From positions 496,001 to 560,000 of the forward strand of contig NZ_CP125655.1 in the NCBI RefSeq assembly GCF_030053835.1: DNA of 64,000 nt. Reading direction: 5' to 3'. Numbering within the stretch: the stretch's first letter is position 1; the number at the start of each line of letters is the position of its first letter. The translations under genes were made by a program, and so were the position numbers. The notes under the pieces are model-generated. The model had not been told where the DNA came from. It ran no database searches and saw only the letters and a list, made by a program, of their open reading frames with translations. Source of the DNA: Cellulomonas sp. ES6 (GTDB lineage Bacteria > Actinomycetota > Actinomycetes > Actinomycetales > Cellulomonadaceae). Positions 62,433-64,000 of this stretch are shown here, piece after piece.

Positions 62433-63281
62433 TCACGCGCCGCGGCGGCGGCGCAGGCGCGCGATCCAGCGGAGCAGCGGCGCGGGCTCGAGGCGCCCGG
62501 GGCCGCGCCCCGGCGGACGTCCTCCCCGGCCGTGGTCGCCCGCCCGGGCCGCCTGCGCCGCCCGCACCCCGCGCTCCGTGCGGCCGGCGCGGCCGAACCC
62601 GGGCCGGCCCCGGCCCGTGCGCGCGGCCCGCGCGTCCCGCAGCGCCGCGGGGTCCCACGGCCCCGGTGCCTGCAGCCGGAACCGCAGCGCGACCAGCCGC
62701 GTGCCGAGCACCACGAGGACGGCGACCACCTCGGTGCCGACCGACAGCGCGTCCTGGTGCCACAGCACCGCCACGAGCAGGGCCCCGAGCACCGACGGGA
62801 TCGCGTAGAGCTGGCGCTGGTGCAGCACCACGGGCACCTCGCCGGTCAGCAGGTCGCGCAGCACGCCGCCGCCCACGCCCGTGATCACGCCCGCGCACAC
62901 GGCGGCGGTCGCCCCGGTGCCGTACTCGAGGGCCTTGATCGTCCCGACGACCGTGAACAGGGCGAGCGCGCCCGCGTCGAGCACCAGCACGAACCGGCGC
63001 AGCCGGCCCAGGCCCGGGTGCGCCGCCCACGTCACCAGCCCCGCGACGCACGCGCACACCACGAACTCCCACTGCGCGATGCCGACCGGCGGCACGGCCC
63101 CGATGAGGACGTCGCGCATGATGCCGCCGCCCAGCCCCGCGGCCCACGCCAGCACCACGATGCCGAAGATGTCGAACCCCTTGCGCACCGCGGCCAGGCC
63201 GCCGGACAGTGCACCCACGAAGACGCCGAGCAGCTCGAGCACGGGTTGCAGCGGGAGGTCCACGGACACAGGGGTGATCAT
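62433..63281 (-). CDS. Trimeric intracellular cation channel family protein (UPF0126)
   Basis: A 282-residue membrane protein with seven hydrophobic segments in two homologous halves, each with a glycine-rich motif (GLGGGIMRDVL and GVGGGVLRDLL). Bacterial TRIC homologues form trimeric monovalent-cation channels. The last 80 residues are an Arg/Pro-rich cytoplasmic tail. ATG at 63281. It is divergent from sepH. Confidence 0.9.
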   Translation of the reverse strand: MITPVSVDLPLQPVLELLGVFVGALSGGLAAVRKGFDIFGIVVLAWAAGLGGGIMRDVLIGAVPPVGIAQWEFVVCACVAGLVTWAAHPGLGRLRRFVLVLDAGALALFTVVGTIKALEYGTGATAAVCAGVITGVGGGVLRDLLTGEVPVVLHQRQLYAIPSVLGALLVAVLWHQDALSVGTEVVAVLVVLGTRLVALRFRLQAPGPWDPAALRDARAARTGRGRPGFGRAGRTERGVRAAQAARAGDHGRGGRPPGRGPGRLEPAPLLRWIARLRRRRGA

Positions 63282-63371
63282 GGCAGCCGGGGAGTTGGAC
63301 GGCGCACCGCCCAGCCTCCGCGGGATCGGGGCCGGGCGATGGCAGGCTCGTCGCGGACGATGGGAGAGGTG

Positions 63372-64000
63372 ATGGCCGAGCTGGAGCTGATCGGGCTGCA
63401 CGAGGACGGGGAACACCTCGTGCTCGCCGCGGCCGACGGGCAGCGCTACCGCCTGCGCATCGACGAGCCGTTGCGTGCCGCCGTGCGCCGCGACCGGCCG
63501 CAGCTGGAGCAGATCCGCGCGGAGCAGTCGGGGGTGCCGAGCCCGCGGGAGATCCAGGCGCGCGTGCGCGCGGGGCAGTCCGCCGAGCAGATCGCGGAGG
63601 AGTCGGGCCTGGCGGTGGAGCACGTGCGCCGGTTCGAGGGGCCCGTGCTCGCCGAGCGCGAGTTCGTGGCCGAGCAGGCCCGGGCGACCCGCGTCGGGCG
63701 GGACGTGGGCGCGCCGGTGCTGGGCGACCTGGTCGTGGACCGGCTCGCCGCGCGGGGCGTCGACCCCGAGGGCGTCGAGTGGGACGCGTACCGCGAGACC
63801 GGCGCCGGCTGGACGGTCGTCGCGCGGTTCCGCGTGGAGGACGACGCCCGCGAGGCGCGCTGGGCGTACGACGCGTCCGCCCGGGCCGTGCACGCCGAGG
63901 AGGACGAGGCCCGCTGGCTGTCCGAGACGGAGATCGCCGACGGCCCCGTGCCGCGGCGCCACCTGTCCGCGGTGCGCGACCTCGTGTACGACGTCGACGC
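63372..64000 (+). CDS. sepH: Septation protein SepH (partial, runs off the window)
   Basis: The first 209 residues of a SepH/DUF3071 protein. SepH promotes FtsZ assembly during cell division in actinobacteria. The start MAELELIGLHEDGEHL is the family opening, and a helix-turn-helix-like segment follows (PREIQARVRAGQSAEQIAEESGLAVEHVRRFEG, about 58-90). The ATG at 63372 has a GGGAGAGG ribosome site. The C-terminal part is cut off by the window end. Confidence 0.93.
   Translation, partial: MAELELIGLHEDGEHLVLAAADGQRYRLRIDEPLRAAVRRDRPQLEQIRAEQSGVPSPREIQARVRAGQSAEQIAEESGLAVEHVRRFEGPVLAEREFVAEQARATRVGRDVGAPVLGDLVVDRLAARGVDPEGVEWDAYRETGAGWTVVARFRVEDDAREARWAYDASARAVHAEEDEARWLSETEIADGPVPRRHLSAVRDLVYDVD

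Overview
This window is a very GC-rich stretch of chromosome (mid-70s % GC by eye) with GTG starts and many promoters sitting directly on start codons. Gene content and order point to an actinomycete of the Micrococcales, most like Cellulomonas or a relative. The strongest clue is the right end (about 53.2-62.4 kb), which follows the order of the Mycobacterium tuberculosis Rv2689c-Rv2701c region: RNA methyltransferase, APC transporter, ceoB-ceoC, DUF3159, OB-fold protein, DUF3710, dut, DUF3093, DUF4193, suhB. A partial sepH follows. The genus is inferred, not proven.

Layout. 0-2.3 kb: a short-chain dehydrogenase and a divergent MFS exporter. 2.4-8.0 kb: a three-gene SMC-type operon, jetA-jetB-jetC (mksF-mksE-mksB), with no jetD/mksG nuclease gene beside it. 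8.3-10.8 kb: NhaA antiporter and a membrane acyltransferase. 10.8-28.5 kb: an oligosaccharide locus with a five-gene Opp-type ABC transporter, two ROK regulators, a LacI-like sensor without its DNA-binding domain, and four glycoside hydrolases (GH42 beta-galactosidase, GH36 alpha-galactosidase, GH2 beta-mannosidase, GH1 beta-glucosidase). Together these fit import and cytoplasmic breakdown of galactomannan- or glucomannan-type oligosaccharides. 28.6-29.4 kb: a lower-GC orphan PD-(D/E)XK-like gene beside tRNA-Leu(GAG). 29.6-31.8 kb: an AI-2E family membrane protein and a DapA-like aldolase. 31.8-38.1 kb: the SOS mutagenesis operon imuA'-imuB-dnaE2 behind a perfect LexA box. 38.3-41.1 kb: small enzymes (PEBP, GNAT, YbaK, epimerase). 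41.2-43.5 kb: a translationally coupled trio of a haem-oxygenase-like diiron protein, a membrane glycosyltransferase and a CDGSH iron-sulfur protein. 43.6-49.8 kb: FAD oxidoreductase, glutamine amidotransferase, Nudix hydrolase, MATE exporter, aminoglycoside-phosphotransferase-like kinase and a DUF1801 protein. 49.8-53.1 kb: aconitase behind an 18-bp palindromic operator, and a small charged protein. 53.2-64 kb: the conserved block above, then a TRIC-type channel and the start of sepH.

The most interesting items are the JetABC operon without JetD, the diiron/glycosyltransferase/CDGSH cassette, the HTH-less LacI-like protein, the PD-(D/E)XK orphan at the tRNA, the pairing of a KimA-like K+ transporter with two RCK regulators, and a low-complexity insertion inside the DnaE2 polymerase domain. 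No IS element, CRISPR array, prophage or rRNA was seen, and no gap between genes exceeds 300 bases.
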